Translations under genes and position numbers: made by a program
Assembly (NCBI RefSeq): GCF_023333595.1
Contig: NZ_JAIQZM010000008.1
Span: forward strand, 148,791-212,790
Direction of reading: 5' to 3'
DNA: 64,000 nt
Origin: Argonema galeatum A003/A1
GTDB lineage: Bacteria; Cyanobacteriota; Cyanobacteriia; Cyanobacteriales; Aerosakkonemataceae
Shown: positions 37,041 to 45,806 of the stretch, piece by piece
Layout: every line of letters starts with the position of its first letter
Numbering within the stretch: the stretch's first letter is position 1
Notes under the pieces: generated by a model
What the model was told of the DNA's origin: nothing
Seen by the model: the letters and a program-made list of their open reading frames with translations, nothing else
The model's database searches: none

Positions 37041-37619
37041 TTACTCTAGAGCAAACGGTACTTTATCTGATTGTTCCAGCACCAGCACTGGTATCGGTTT
37101 GGCCTTTTTATCCCATTTCATATACACAATGCGATCTTCAACCGTCGGTTGCCAAACGTCGTCTTTATCGCCGGGACTCAAAAAGGTTTCAATGCAGTCA
37201 ATAATTTGATTAATCGTGACGTAAGTGAATTGAATGGGTAATTTCATTAAACTAATTTGAATGCGGAACAGCACAATATTTTTATAATTAGGGGATTCTC
37301 CTATCTGATACTCCACATCAAATGTTACATCAACTTGTCGCTTTTCGGTGCTGCCACTCTCTATATCTAGATTTAGGGAACGCAGTGCTGTGGCGATATT
37401 GTCTTTTACTTTGACTTTAATTTGCTCGACGATCTCAAAATGAAACACTTCCTCGCACATCCGCAGCCGGAGATAGTCTAAGATTATTTCTCGCGAGTAG
37501 ATCAGATTTTGATTACTTTCCTCTTGCTCTGGCAGTTCATCCGCAGGCGTCTGTTTGTACGCAATCCGATCTGCTTTATCTCCAGAGGCTTCGAGGGGTT
37601 GCGGCTTTTGGGGGTTCAT
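37041..37619 (-). CDS. Conserved-looking hypothetical protein, coupled to a receiver fragment
   Basis: A 192-residue soluble protein with an acidic, Gln-rich N-terminus and an alpha/beta-looking body (YLRLRMCEEVFHFEIVEQIK, VDVTFDVEYQIGESPNYKNI). I do not recognise the family. Its ATG overlaps the stop of the upstream receiver fragment (CAATGA), which implies translational coupling and perhaps a functional link to that regulator. Confidence 0.6.
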   Translation of the reverse strand: MNPQKPQPLEASGDKADRIAYKQTPADELPEQEESNQNLIYSREIILDYLRLRMCEEVFHFEIVEQIKVKVKDNIATALRSLNLDIESGSTEKRQVDVTFDVEYQIGESPNYKNIVLFRIQISLMKLPIQFTYVTINQIIDCIETFLSPGDKDDVWQPTVEDRIVYMKWDKKAKPIPVLVLEQSDKVPFALE

Positions 37620-37864
37620 TGTTCGGTTAGGAGCGTGGATCTGTTTCGACTATACTCTGTCTGCGACAAGATGACCTTCTGCGGATGAGCGGCTAACGAC
37701 TGTTCCAACCCCAGTTGCATCATAGGGTCATCCTCCACAATCAAAATCCTCACGGGTGGAGAATCAGGAGGCAAATTTAAGGGGGATGGCGTTTCGGGGG
37801 ACATAAGCGCGATCGCAGTTAGAGTACTGTCAAAATTCTGGATGTCAAATCCCTCAGATGGCAA
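37616..37864 (-). CDS. Truncated response-regulator receiver
   Basis: An 82-residue frame. After a linker (LNLPPDSPP) it encodes the first beta-alpha unit of a receiver domain, VRILIVEDDPMMQLGLEQSL, including the acidic pair. It then leaves the family (ILSQTEYSRNRSTLLTEQ) before the phospho-acceptor Asp. It therefore cannot be phosphorylated in the normal way. It looks like the 5' end of a NarL-type response regulator cut by rearrangement, the complementary situation to the LuxR-tail remnants near 24 and 25.3 kb. Confidence 0.6.
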   Translation of the reverse strand: MPSEGFDIQNFDSTLTAIALMSPETPSPLNLPPDSPPVRILIVEDDPMMQLGLEQSLAAHPQKVILSQTEYSRNRSTLLTEQ

Positions 37865-38101
37865 GATGTTCGACTTTCGGATAAAGTTCTATCATTATTT
37901 TGGGATTCACCAGTTTTGTAACTCGAACTGCTGAGCGTGAACCCCCTAGTCCGCTAGTTCAGTAGTGCTGAGTGCTAAGTGCTGAGTGCTGAGTATGACC
38001 CCACGGATGAATCCGGGGACTTCAAACCATTTACCGAGTTTGGTGAAGCTAGCACTTGCATTAGGTCTAAAACCAAAATATCTCATAGAGGATCGAACAC
38101 G

Positions 38102-38704
38102 ATGGCATTTACACTTCCCGAATTACCTTACGCTGATAACGCCCTAGAGCCGTATATGTCGGCCAACACCTTCTCGTTCCATCACGATAAGCACCATGCT
38201 GCTTACGTGAACAACCTCAACAAGCTGATCGAGAACACCGAACTAGCCGACAAGTCCCTTGAAGAAATCATCAAAGCCACCTTCAAAGACTCATCCAAAG
38301 CCGGTGTATTCAACAACGCAGCCCAGGTTTGGAACCACACTTTTTTCTGGAGTTCCATGAAACCAGGCGGTGGCGGTACTCCCAGCGGAGCATTAGCTGA
38401 AAAAATCGACGCCGATTTCGGCAGCTTCGACAAATTTAAGGAAGAATTCAAGAACGCCGCCGCCACCCAATTTGGTAGCGGCTGGGCTTGGCTTGCCTTA
38501 GACAACGGGACGCTGAAAGTCACCAAAACTCCCAACGCCGAAAACCCGCTAGCCCACGGCCAAACTGCCCTGCTAACTTTGGATGTTTGGGAACACGCCT
38601 ACTATCTGGATTACCAGAATAAGCGCCCAGACTTCATCTCCACCTACCTCGATAGTCTGGTTAACTGGGACTTTGCTGCCGAAAACATGGCCAAAGCGGC
38701 TTAA
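38102..38704 (+). CDS. sodB: Superoxide dismutase, iron type
   Basis: A 200-residue Fe/Mn-family SOD. The metal ligands are visible: [13 protein letters not shown] (His), [11 protein letters not shown] (His), [13 protein letters not shown] (Asp, His). Gln in NAAQVWNH and GSGWAWL are Fe-type indicators. It detoxifies superoxide in the cytosol. The frame is open to 37979, but 38102 ([10 protein letters not shown]) is the family start, with GAGGA about ten bases upstream. A spacer downstream has no evident strong terminator. Confidence 0.95.
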   Translation: MAFTLPELPYADNALEPYMSANTFSFHHDKHHAAYVNNLNKLIENTELADKSLEEIIKATFKDSSKAGVFNNAAQVWNHTFFWSSMKPGGGGTPSGALAEKIDADFGSFDKFKEEFKNAAATQFGSGWAWLALDNGTLKVTKTPNAENPLAHGQTALLTLDVWEHAYYLDYQNKRPDFISTYLDSLVNWDFAAENMAKAA

Positions 38705-38823
38705 ACCAAATGTTGGGTAGGCTTTACCCAAGTCTTACCTGAGCTTAAACACACACGAAGACAGCCAGGACTAAAATTGTGGCTGTCTTTATTGATATTT
38801 TCAGATTTTGTGAAAATTAACTT

Positions 38824-39057
38824 ATGGATAGCAAAGAACTAGCTCAGTACGTCGAAGCAACAGACAGCATCTCAAAGCCGTGGCTGCTGGTGCAACTCCG
38901 CCTCAAAAAACTCCAAGAACGTCGCGCCACCCTGTCACTCGAAGCCTACACCAACGAGCTGGCCGACATTCATCAAGACTTGAGCAATTTAGGGGAATGG
39001 TGGATTGGCATCGAAGATGAAGTATTCGGCACAGATGGGATGATGGGTAGTGGGTAA
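38824..39057 (+). CDS. Small conserved cyanobacterial hypothetical protein
   Basis: A 77-residue, mostly helical soluble protein (LLVQLRLKKLQERRATLSLE, DIHQDLSNLGEWW). No known domain is recognised. The regular codon use and the clear start suggest a real gene. It lies alone between sodB and ppk. Confidence 0.6.
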   Translation: MDSKELAQYVEATDSISKPWLLVQLRLKKLQERRATLSLEAYTNELADIHQDLSNLGEWWIGIEDEVFGTDGMMGSG

Positions 39058-39090
39058 TGAGTAGGGTTTTTTCGTGTCACATAAGCTGTA

Positions 39091-39153
39091 GTAGGGACAC
39101 GGCATAATTAAATGTTTTGTATGACCGACATATTTATGATGCCGTGTCCCTAC
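39091..39153. repeat. Palindromic repeat GTAGGGACACGGCAT
   Basis: Arms GTAGGGACACGGCAT (39091-39105) and ATGCCGTGTCCCTAC (39139-39153) enclose a 33-base AT-rich loop. This is a common type of cyanobacterial small repeat element. It may end the preceding transcript. Confidence 0.7.
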
Positions 39154-39248
39154 AAAAATGTTTATAACGAACATTAGCAGAATGATTCTTCTAGACCCGT
39201 AACTAGCAACTTGAGTTACTACCAATTAACTCTTTCCTACTCAAAATC

Positions 39249-41402
39249 ATGGCTAAAACCAAAAAGACTACCACTGCCATTAACCTCAACGACCCGCAAT
39301 ATTACTTCAGTCGGGAATTGAGCTGGTTAGAGTTTAACCGCCGAGTTCTCTGTGAAGCGATCGATCCTCGCACGCCTCTCCTGGAACGTCTTAAGTTCAT
39401 GGCGATTTTTAGCTCAAATATAGATGAGTTCTTTATGGTTCGCGTCGCGGCGCTGAAGCAACAGGTGGAAGCAAAGGTAAGTCGTCTGTCACCAGATGGT
39501 CGGACGCCAAGCGAACAACTGGATGGAATTAGCCACCGACTGCGCCCCCAGGTGGCCGAACAGCATCAGCATTTCGAGCAACAATTGCGACCCATGCTGG
39601 TCAAGCATGGAGTCAATATTCTGGACTACATAGACTTGAACCAGGAACAGCGGACTTACCTGCAAAAATATTTTGAAGAGCAAATTTTTCCAGTACTTAC
39701 TCCCCTGGCGGTCGATCCCAGCCATCCTTTTCCCTACATCTCCAATCTAAGTCTGAATCTGGCTGTGGTGATTCAAGACCCCGAAACGGGAGAGGAATTT
39801 TTTGCGCGTGTAAAAGTTCCCAAAGTGTTGCCCCGGTTTTTACGCTTGCCAGATGAATTGCAGGACAAATTGGCAATCTGGACAGGAGTTCCCCTAGAAC
39901 AAGTAATGGCCCATAATCTGGCATCTTTGTTTCCTGGCATGAATATTCAGGAATGTCACCCTTTCCGAATTACTCGCAACGCTGATTTGGCGGTGGAAGA
40001 GGATGAAGCAGAAGATCTCCTGTTGGCTATAGAACAGGAACTTCGCAAACGCCGGATGGGCCGATCGGTGGTGCGGCTGGAAATTCAAGCTACCACTTCC
40101 GAACCAGTGCTAAAGATGCTGATGCAGGAGTTGTCTTTAAACCAAAATGATGTCTATGAAATCGAGGGTTTGCTGGGACTGAGCGATTTAATGTCTTTTA
40201 TGGAATTACCAGCCCCAGATTTGAAAGACCCTGTGTGGAGTCCCGTAATACCTCCTCGCTTGCGACGAATTGTCGAACCCGATGGGCCCCATTTCCAGCG
40301 GGAGACAGAAGAAGGAGAAGATTTTTTCAGCGTTATTCGCGCTGCGGATTTACTGCTACACCACCCCTATTACTCTTTTGCGGCGACGGTACAGCGTTTC
40401 ATTACCCAGGCGGCACACGACCCAAATGTGCTGGCGATTAAAATGACTCTCTACCGCACTTCAGGAGATTCGCCGATCGTCAATGCTTTGATTGCAGCGG
40501 CGGAAAATGGCAAGCAGGTGGCGGTATTGGTAGAACTGAAAGCTCGTTTTGATGAAGAAAACAATATCCTCTGGGCGCGCAAGCTAGAACAAGCTGGGGT
40601 TCATGTGGTGTACGGTTTGGTAGGTCTAAAGACTCACACTAAAGTAGTACTCGTAGTACGTCGAGAGGACGATCGCATTCGTCGCTATGTCCATATTGGC
40701 ACTGGCAACTACAATCCTAAGACAGCCCGTGTTTATACGGATCTGGGTATTTTAAGTTGTCGTGAAGATTTGGGGGCCGATCTTACAGATCTGTTTAATT
40801 ATTTGACTGGCTATTCCCGACAACGGTCTTACCGTAAGCTGTTGGTAGCACCAGTGAATCTGCGCGATCGCATGACTTCCCTGATCCTGCGAGAGGCAGA
40901 ACATTGCCAAAAAGGTGGTTCCGGTCGCATTGTCGCCAAAATGAATGCCTTGGTCGATCCCAAAATTATTGCTACACTCTATGAAGCCTCGCGAGCGGGC
41001 GTCCAAATCGATCTGATTGTGCGCGGAATGTGCTGTCTGCGTCCGGGACTCCCAGATTTGAGCGAAAATATCCGCGTTATCAGCATTGTGGGGCGATTTT
41101 TAGAACACTCTCGGATTTATTATTTTCATAATGCAGGTCAAGAGGAAGTTTATATTGGCAGTGCCGATTGGATGACTCGCAACCTCGATCGACGGGTGGA
41201 AGCTCTAGCACCTGTAGAAGACACAAATCTAGCCAAAGATTTACAAGAAATCCTGGGAATTATGCTGGCAGATAACCGCAAAGCTTGGGAATTACAGCCA
41301 GATGGCAATTACATCCAACGGCGTCCGGCTGACAACGGCAGAGAGCAAAATGCACAAACGATTTTGATGGAAATGGCGCTTAACTCAGCTGGTCTAGCTT
41401 AA
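39249..41402 (+). CDS. ppk1: Polyphosphate kinase 1
   Basis: A 717-residue PPK1 that reversibly transfers the gamma phosphate of ATP to polyphosphate. It shows the N-domain signature YYFSRELSWLEFNRRVLCEA and FSSNIDEFFMVR. The catalytic half has LKTHTKVVLVVRRE, whose His463 corresponds to the autophosphorylated His435 of the E. coli enzyme, and VHIGTGNYNPKTARVYTDLG with His482. It is complete. Polyphosphate storage is important for phosphate buffering in cyanobacteria. No ppx gene is adjacent. Confidence 0.95.
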   Translation: MAKTKKTTTAINLNDPQYYFSRELSWLEFNRRVLCEAIDPRTPLLERLKFMAIFSSNIDEFFMVRVAALKQQVEAKVSRLSPDGRTPSEQLDGISHRLRPQVAEQHQHFEQQLRPMLVKHGVNILDYIDLNQEQRTYLQKYFEEQIFPVLTPLAVDPSHPFPYISNLSLNLAVVIQDPETGEEFFARVKVPKVLPRFLRLPDELQDKLAIWTGVPLEQVMAHNLASLFPGMNIQECHPFRITRNADLAVEEDEAEDLLLAIEQELRKRRMGRSVVRLEIQATTSEPVLKMLMQELSLNQNDVYEIEGLLGLSDLMSFMELPAPDLKDPVWSPVIPPRLRRIVEPDGPHFQRETEEGEDFFSVIRAADLLLHHPYYSFAATVQRFITQAAHDPNVLAIKMTLYRTSGDSPIVNALIAAAENGKQVAVLVELKARFDEENNILWARKLEQAGVHVVYGLVGLKTHTKVVLVVRREDDRIRRYVHIGTGNYNPKTARVYTDLGILSCREDLGADLTDLFNYLTGYSRQRSYRKLLVAPVNLRDRMTSLILREAEHCQKGGSGRIVAKMNALVDPKIIATLYEASRAGVQIDLIVRGMCCLRPGLPDLSENIRVISIVGRFLEHSRIYYFHNAGQEEVYIGSADWMTRNLDRRVEALAPVEDTNLAKDLQEILGIMLADNRKAWELQPDGNYIQRRPADNGREQNAQTILMEMALNSAGLA

Positions 41403-41890
41403 TTCAAACTTTCGCTTTTGTCCGGGTTTGGCGGGGATCGGGAAATAGGAAGATGGGAAGAGAGATATAGCTACGGGCGTGGGGAAGAAGGGTCTATAAT
41501 CAAGGGTTTCAGGGATTAAGAACGTCCTAACTGACTCATCGGTTGCTATAAATGAAGAGCTTTTCCCTCTTCATGATTAAGCGATCGCGAATTCGTTTAT
41601 AAAAAAATCTAGGCTGCAAAATATCAGTGAATATACGCAGAAACAAGCCCTCCCTCGCGGATAATCTGAAATTGACCGATATTTCACTGAAGAGACTGAA
41701 TTTTAAACTCAAGTATTGTTACACTAAGTATTTCTTAAGAATTATGTCTTTGTATTACAGTTCGATAGAAGTTTAAGGGATTAAGTGCCCAATCAATTTT
41801 ATTGACTAGCTCAAATGATAGATGAAAAACAGCACTCAGCAAGCTTAAAGTGAAGCTACATTTAACAGTTCCTAAGCATCTGAGGTCGTA
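41403..41890. other. 488-base spacer without a gene
   Basis: The region contains a GATGGGAAGAG low-complexity start, a GTCTATAATCAAGGGTTTC word resembling one near 61424, one GCGATCGC site at about 41581, and AT-rich DNA from 41700 onward that probably includes the promoter of the receiver gene. I see no RNA gene or open frame with support. Confidence 0.4.
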
Positions 41891-42304
41891 ATGTTGTCCT
41901 GTTGTGATAGTTCTACTCTAAAAGTCCTAGTGGTTGACGATCACGAACTCACTCGGCTGAGCCTGAAGTTTGCCCTTTCTAACCAAAAGAATATCGAGCT
42001 GGTTGGCTTAGCCTGTAACGGCCTAGAGGCCATTAGAATGGTTGAACGCTACCACCCTGATGTCGTCATTCTCGATTTGCAGATGCCGGTCATGGACGGT
42101 TGGAGTGCCTCTAGCTGCATCAAAAATATATATCCCCAAGCGCAAATCATCGCTTACTCAGCAGTGGAACAGCAACAAGCTGCCGCCATGAACCCGAAGG
42201 CAAGCGTTGATGCCTTTTGCAGCAAAGAAGCAGCCACTCACGATCTGATCGAGCTAGTCAAAGAACTAGGTCACCGGAGTGGCAGCATTAGTGAATTTCC
42301 CTAA
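41891..42304 (+). CDS. Single-domain response regulator (receiver)
   Basis: A 137-residue receiver domain. KVLVVDDHELTRLSLKFAL carries the acidic pocket, VVILDLQMPVMDG the phospho-acceptor Asp, IIAYSA the Ser switch and FCSKEA the conserved Lys. It is most similar to the receiver part of NarL/FixJ-type regulators but has no output domain, and the protein ends just after helix 5 (SGSISEFP). It may act by protein interaction. No kinase is adjacent. Confidence 0.88.
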   Translation: MLSCCDSSTLKVLVVDDHELTRLSLKFALSNQKNIELVGLACNGLEAIRMVERYHPDVVILDLQMPVMDGWSASSCIKNIYPQAQIIAYSAVEQQQAAAMNPKASVDAFCSKEAATHDLIELVKELGHRSGSISEFP

Positions 42305-42337
42305 CGCTTGATAGAGTAACCAGGCACAGCCGAGATA

Positions 42338-42544
42338 TTAACTTGCTTCAGCTTCTGGAAAAGTTCTTTTAAACTCCTCAATCAGATCGTCAATTTCCTC
42401 CAATGCCTGGTTGACATCAATTCTCAGAGTGCCCAGGTCTGGTTGCTCTAACAGCCGTAACAAAGCCTCGCGTTTGCTTTCAATCAAGGAAATCCGTTCT
42501 TTAATTGTCTCTGGCTCCATCATCTTTATTTTTCGCTTACTCAC
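42338..42544 (-). CDS. Small helical hypothetical protein
   Basis: A 68-residue highly charged protein, mostly one or two helices (TIKERISLIESKREALLRLL, ALEEIDDLIEEFKRTFPEA). It looks like a coiled-coil hairpin. Codon use is normal. The start could also be one of the internal Met residues (MMEPETIKE). Function unknown. Confidence 0.6.
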   Translation of the reverse strand: MSKRKIKMMEPETIKERISLIESKREALLRLLEQPDLGTLRIDVNQALEEIDDLIEEFKRTFPEAEAS

Positions 42545-42612
42545 ACCTCAAGTTTAATTGAGATTAGAGATCGCATCTGTTGGAATTGAATAGCTGCTGC
42601 TAAAACCCGCCC

Positions 42613-42870
42613 CTACCGCAGAAAAGGGGGCCGATCGCTATCTGTATGCTTATTCTTAACCGATTCAGCAATAAATCGCTTGAGCGCCTTCTCCCGATTT
42701 TTCATAAAGGCAGCCCAAAACCCAGGTTGAAACTCATCCATAGTCTTGGCTAGAGCCCAAACATCTACAGCTAAGATGTTATACAGCGTTTCATCCTCCC
42801 GCTTGAGCGAGTTAATCTGCTCTAGTAGGGCACGCTCTTGAGTGCCATTCTGGTTTCCGTCTGCCGTCAT
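42613..42870 (-). CDS. Small conserved-looking hypothetical protein
   Basis: About 85 residues from the preferred ATG at 42870 (MTADGNQNGTQE); the frame extends to 42915. The body is helical (RALLEQINSLKREDETLYNI, FWAAFMKNREKALKRFIAES). No known domain is recognised. It runs in the same direction as the preceding small gene, with 68 bases between them. Confidence 0.55.
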   Translation of the reverse strand: MTADGNQNGTQERALLEQINSLKREDETLYNILAVDVWALAKTMDEFQPGFWAAFMKNREKALKRFIAESVKNKHTDSDRPPFLR

Positions 42871-43064
42871 GTTTAAGCCCACACTTAAGATTGACATCCT
42901 CCCCCAAACCCCCACGATTTAATAAAAGGTGGCGAATCCCTGCACGCTAGGGCTATAAGCCTACAGAGGCACGCACTCCCATCGCGCCTACCCAAACCCA
43001 AGCTTCATCCAGTGACATATCCATAGAAAATAATAAGGATTGCTGATTCAACTATCTAATCAAT

Positions 43065-43628
43065 ATGTTACGTCAAACTTCGCTGGCAACATTGGGCTTA
43101 ACTGTGGGTAGCATTTTAACCGTAGTCGGATTCGCCGCTTATTTCGCTGATAATGCCACGCTGAATCTGGTAGGTTTTTTTTACGGGTTTCCTCTTTTGC
43201 TAGGAGGACTCGCTCTCAAGGCGAACGAACTCAAGCCTATACCATTTTCTCAACCGACGCCTCCAGATGTGCTGGAACTGCGAAACCAGCAAGCTACCAT
43301 AACACAAAACAAGCTTCGCAAAGACCTGACTCGCCATAGCTACGGTCAAGATACGCAGTTTGACAGACCCCTATCTCAGCTAGGTTTGAGCCCAAGAGAC
43401 GAAGTACGGCCAACGATCGAAGGGATACGAGAAACACAAGTCGAAGGTGCTTACACTTTGGTGCTGGAATTTGAATCTCCGCAGATACCCCTTGAAGTTT
43501 GGCAACAGAAGCAGGAGAAAATGGAAAAATTCTTTGGCCCAGGCGTGCGAGTTGAGTTGACCCAGCGAGAAAGCGATCGCATTGACTTAGCTCTGATTGC
43601 GACACCACAAGAAGGGGCTAGGGACTAA
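43065..43628 (+). CDS. DUF2854 membrane protein
   Basis: A 187-residue protein with two N-terminal transmembrane segments (LGLTVGSILTVVGFAAYFAD, NLVGFFYGFPLLLGGLAL) and the family block LKANELKPIPF. A soluble C-terminal domain follows. DUF2854 occurs in cyanobacteria and chloroplasts and its function is not established. It is followed by a CCCCTAGCCCCT-rich tract. Confidence 0.82.
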   Translation: MLRQTSLATLGLTVGSILTVVGFAAYFADNATLNLVGFFYGFPLLLGGLALKANELKPIPFSQPTPPDVLELRNQQATITQNKLRKDLTRHSYGQDTQFDRPLSQLGLSPRDEVRPTIEGIRETQVEGAYTLVLEFESPQIPLEVWQQKQEKMEKFFGPGVRVELTQRESDRIDLALIATPQEGARD

Positions 43629-43639
43629 GGGAATTTTAG

Positions 43640-43795
43640 ATTTTAGATTTTAGATTTAATTTCAATTTTGTTATCTAAAATCTAAAATCTTCTCCACTCC
43701 CCCACTTCCCCTCTTCCCACTTCCCCTCTTCCCACTTCCCTTCTTCCCCCTAGCCCCTAGCCCCTAGCCCCTTTTTCCCCCTAGCCCCTCACTTG
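43640..43795. repeat. Low-complexity TTAGATTT and CTAGCCCC tracts
   Basis: TTTTAGATTTTAGATT and its complement AAATCTAAAATCT (43640-43690) can form a hairpin. They are followed by CTTCCC-rich and (CTAGCCCC)n sequence to 43790. Similar CTAGGGG tracts occur at 52780-52800 and 61384-61418. Confidence 0.6.
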
Positions 43796-44067
43796 GACAA
43801 GCGGACGGCATACCACTGGAGATACTTTCCTGGGCCAACATCCAACTCACAAGAAGTATCTAGCAAATATTGGGCTTGGGACTCTAAGGATGTAAATTTC
43901 TGCAAATCCGGTGGTAAATTATCCTGTTGGTGAGCCAAAATACCCTTAAGTTTTTCTAACAACTCTTGATGCGTGAGGAATTGCTCTGGTTGGTTTGGTT
44001 CTAGGACGACAAAAGCATCCTGCTTAAACATGATAGAATCTGGCATTTTCGGTTCTTTGTATTTCAA
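43789..44067 (-). CDS. Chlororespiratory reduction 7 (CRR7) family protein
   Basis: A 92-residue protein. The blocks FKQDAFVVLEPNQPEQFLT, AQYLLDTSCELDVGPG and YLQWYAVRL match the CRR7 family, an assembly or stability factor of the photosynthetic NDH-1 complex in plants and cyanobacteria. The family start is probably MPDSIMFKQ (44046), seven residues inside the open frame. It supports cyclic electron flow by inference. Confidence 0.82.
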   Translation of the reverse strand: MKYKEPKMPDSIMFKQDAFVVLEPNQPEQFLTHQELLEKLKGILAHQQDNLPPDLQKFTSLESQAQYLLDTSCELDVGPGKYLQWYAVRLSK

Positions 44068-44262
44068 TCTTTAATAAATATTAGTAATCAGCTAGCCGAT
44101 CGCCAAGAAGAGCAATACCGAAAAATCCTAAAAAACGGTTTTTGCATTACCATAATGCTTTACGCATCTGTGTTTATCTGTGGTTATAGCGGTTTGCAGT
44201 TGGATGAAGTACACCCGGTGAAACCCCGTTTCTTCAAGAAACCAGGTTTTTATGTACCTCAG

Positions 44263-44410
44263 ACCAAATCCGGGTTATTTACCCCCTTTATAGTGTGAAG
44301 TGTAGGGGTGAAGCATTGCGGCAATAAGTGTATTCCCAAGAGCCAAAGCCTTTCTACCGCAATGCTTCACCCAACTTATGGATAACGGGGGTTTTTATTC
44401 CGGATTTGGT
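44263..44410. mobile_element. 148-bp MITE-like element, copy A
   Basis: It begins ACCAAATCCGGGTTATTTAC and ends GGATTTGGT. An inverted, almost identical copy of exactly the same length lies at 47310-47457. The interior includes TGAAGCATTGCGG and CCGCAATGCTTCA, which can form an internal stem. There is no coding capacity. Between this element and the crr7 gene (44068-44262) I see only a CAAGAAACCAGGTTT repeat word. Confidence 0.85.
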
Positions 44411-44684
44411 ATCACTCACCTTCCAAGGGCTGTAAAAATCTCTTAAATCTACTTTTCGGATAGGATATATAGCCATAGTCACATAGGTTAGGACACTATA
44501 GAGCTATTCCCCGCAAGAAAGCGACTGGGTTTGCACGGCTTCCGTTCCACTTTGATATAAGTCAAACCGTAATAGGGATTCGCTAGATTATATTATATTG
44601 CCAGAGTCCCTCAGTTGTTTTTTTTCTTACACTAATAGAGAGAAAAAGCGACAAACGATAAACAAAGTGGTTAAACGGCTTAAT

Positions 44685-45665
44685 ATGACCCGTTCTGCTG
44701 TTCTGATATTTAATCCGGTTGCCGGTCAAAACGACCCAGACCAAGATTTGGCTCAAATCAGGGAAATCTTAGAGCCAGATATTGACTTAGAAATTCTGTT
44801 GACGACACCGGAAGTTGATGCAGGTACTTTGGCTGGGGAAGCTCTAGCACGGGGTGTCGAAACCGTCATTGTCTCTGGTGGTGACGGCACCATCTCAGCC
44901 GCCGCTGCTGCCTTAGTGGGAACAAACATTCCTTTGGGAGTAATTTCGCGGGGCACTGCCAATGCCTTTGCTGCGGCTTTGGGGATTCCAAACACTATCC
45001 AAGCAGCCTGCGAAACAATTTTGGGGGGTGTCACGCAGACGATCGACGCTGCCTACTGCAACGGCAAACCAATGGTTTTACTGGCTGGAGTTGGGTTTGA
45101 GGCGGAAACGGTCGAGAAAGCCGATCGAGAAGCTAAAAATCGCTTTGGAATGCTAGCCTACATCTTAGCTGGAGTACAACAGCTCAGAGAGTTTGAAAGA
45201 TTTGAAGCAGAGATTGAAACCGAAGACAAAATTATCACAGTTACGGCAGCTGCCGTGACAGTAGCCAACATAGCACCGCCCACATCGATTTTGGCTCAAG
45301 GGCCAGCCGGTCTAGTTGTGGATGATGGTTTTTTGGATGTGACTGTGGTGGCACCGATCAATGTAGCAGGAGCGATCGCTGCCTCCTATCACCTACTCCA
45401 AAGCGCTCTTGCTGGTAATGCAGCTGAGCGAGACGATATCGGTTATCTGCGGACAAGAAAAGTCAAAATAAGCACCGAGCCACCACAGAAAGTTGTTCTT
45501 GATGGTGAACTCATCGGCACTACTCCTATTGAGGTAGAGTGCGTTCCAGGGGGATTAACCCTGATCGTACCGCTGGTTGAAGAAGCGCAGCCTTCTGAAA
45601 AACTGTCGGGGCTTTCTGGCTTAAAAATTGAGTCTAAAGCGCCGTCAGAATCTGAGGAAGTTTGA
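44685..45665 (+). CDS. YegS/BmrU-type lipid (diacylglycerol) kinase
   Basis: A 326-residue lipid kinase of the DAGK catalytic family (from MTRSAVLIFNPVAGQ; the frame is open to 44598). It shows IVSGGDGTISAAAAAL, the nucleotide-binding GGDGT motif, VISRGTANAFAAAL, and QKVVLDGELIGTTP near the end. It should phosphorylate diacylglycerol or a related lipid at the membrane surface. The acidic Ser-rich tail is outside the family domain. It lies between inverted MITE copies together with the next gene. Confidence 0.88.
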   Translation: MTRSAVLIFNPVAGQNDPDQDLAQIREILEPDIDLEILLTTPEVDAGTLAGEALARGVETVIVSGGDGTISAAAAALVGTNIPLGVISRGTANAFAAALGIPNTIQAACETILGGVTQTIDAAYCNGKPMVLLAGVGFEAETVEKADREAKNRFGMLAYILAGVQQLREFERFEAEIETEDKIITVTAAAVTVANIAPPTSILAQGPAGLVVDDGFLDVTVVAPINVAGAIAASYHLLQSALAGNAAERDDIGYLRTRKVKISTEPPQKVVLDGELIGTTPIEVECVPGGLTLIVPLVEEAQPSEKLSGLSGLKIESKAPSESEEV

Positions 45666-45806
45666 GTTTGGCATTCAGATGTCAATAGTTCGTCAATCGT
45701 GGTGGCAATTGGCTAGGCGCACGTTACGCCAACAAACCACCATAATTGACCCAAATTCTTCCCCTCTCATGCGCGGCATGGAAGGGGTGCCCTTTGGAGG
45801 TTTTTA

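Noticed and set aside
41490..41560. Similarity of TATAATCAAGGGTTTC...GGTTGCTATA to 61424-61510
   Set aside because: Only the ends look alike and no defined element boundaries could be drawn.
44221..44262. TTTCTTCAAGAAACCAGG as a transcription terminator
   Set aside because: It is a common dispersed repeat word in cyanobacteria and is not placed next to a gene end.
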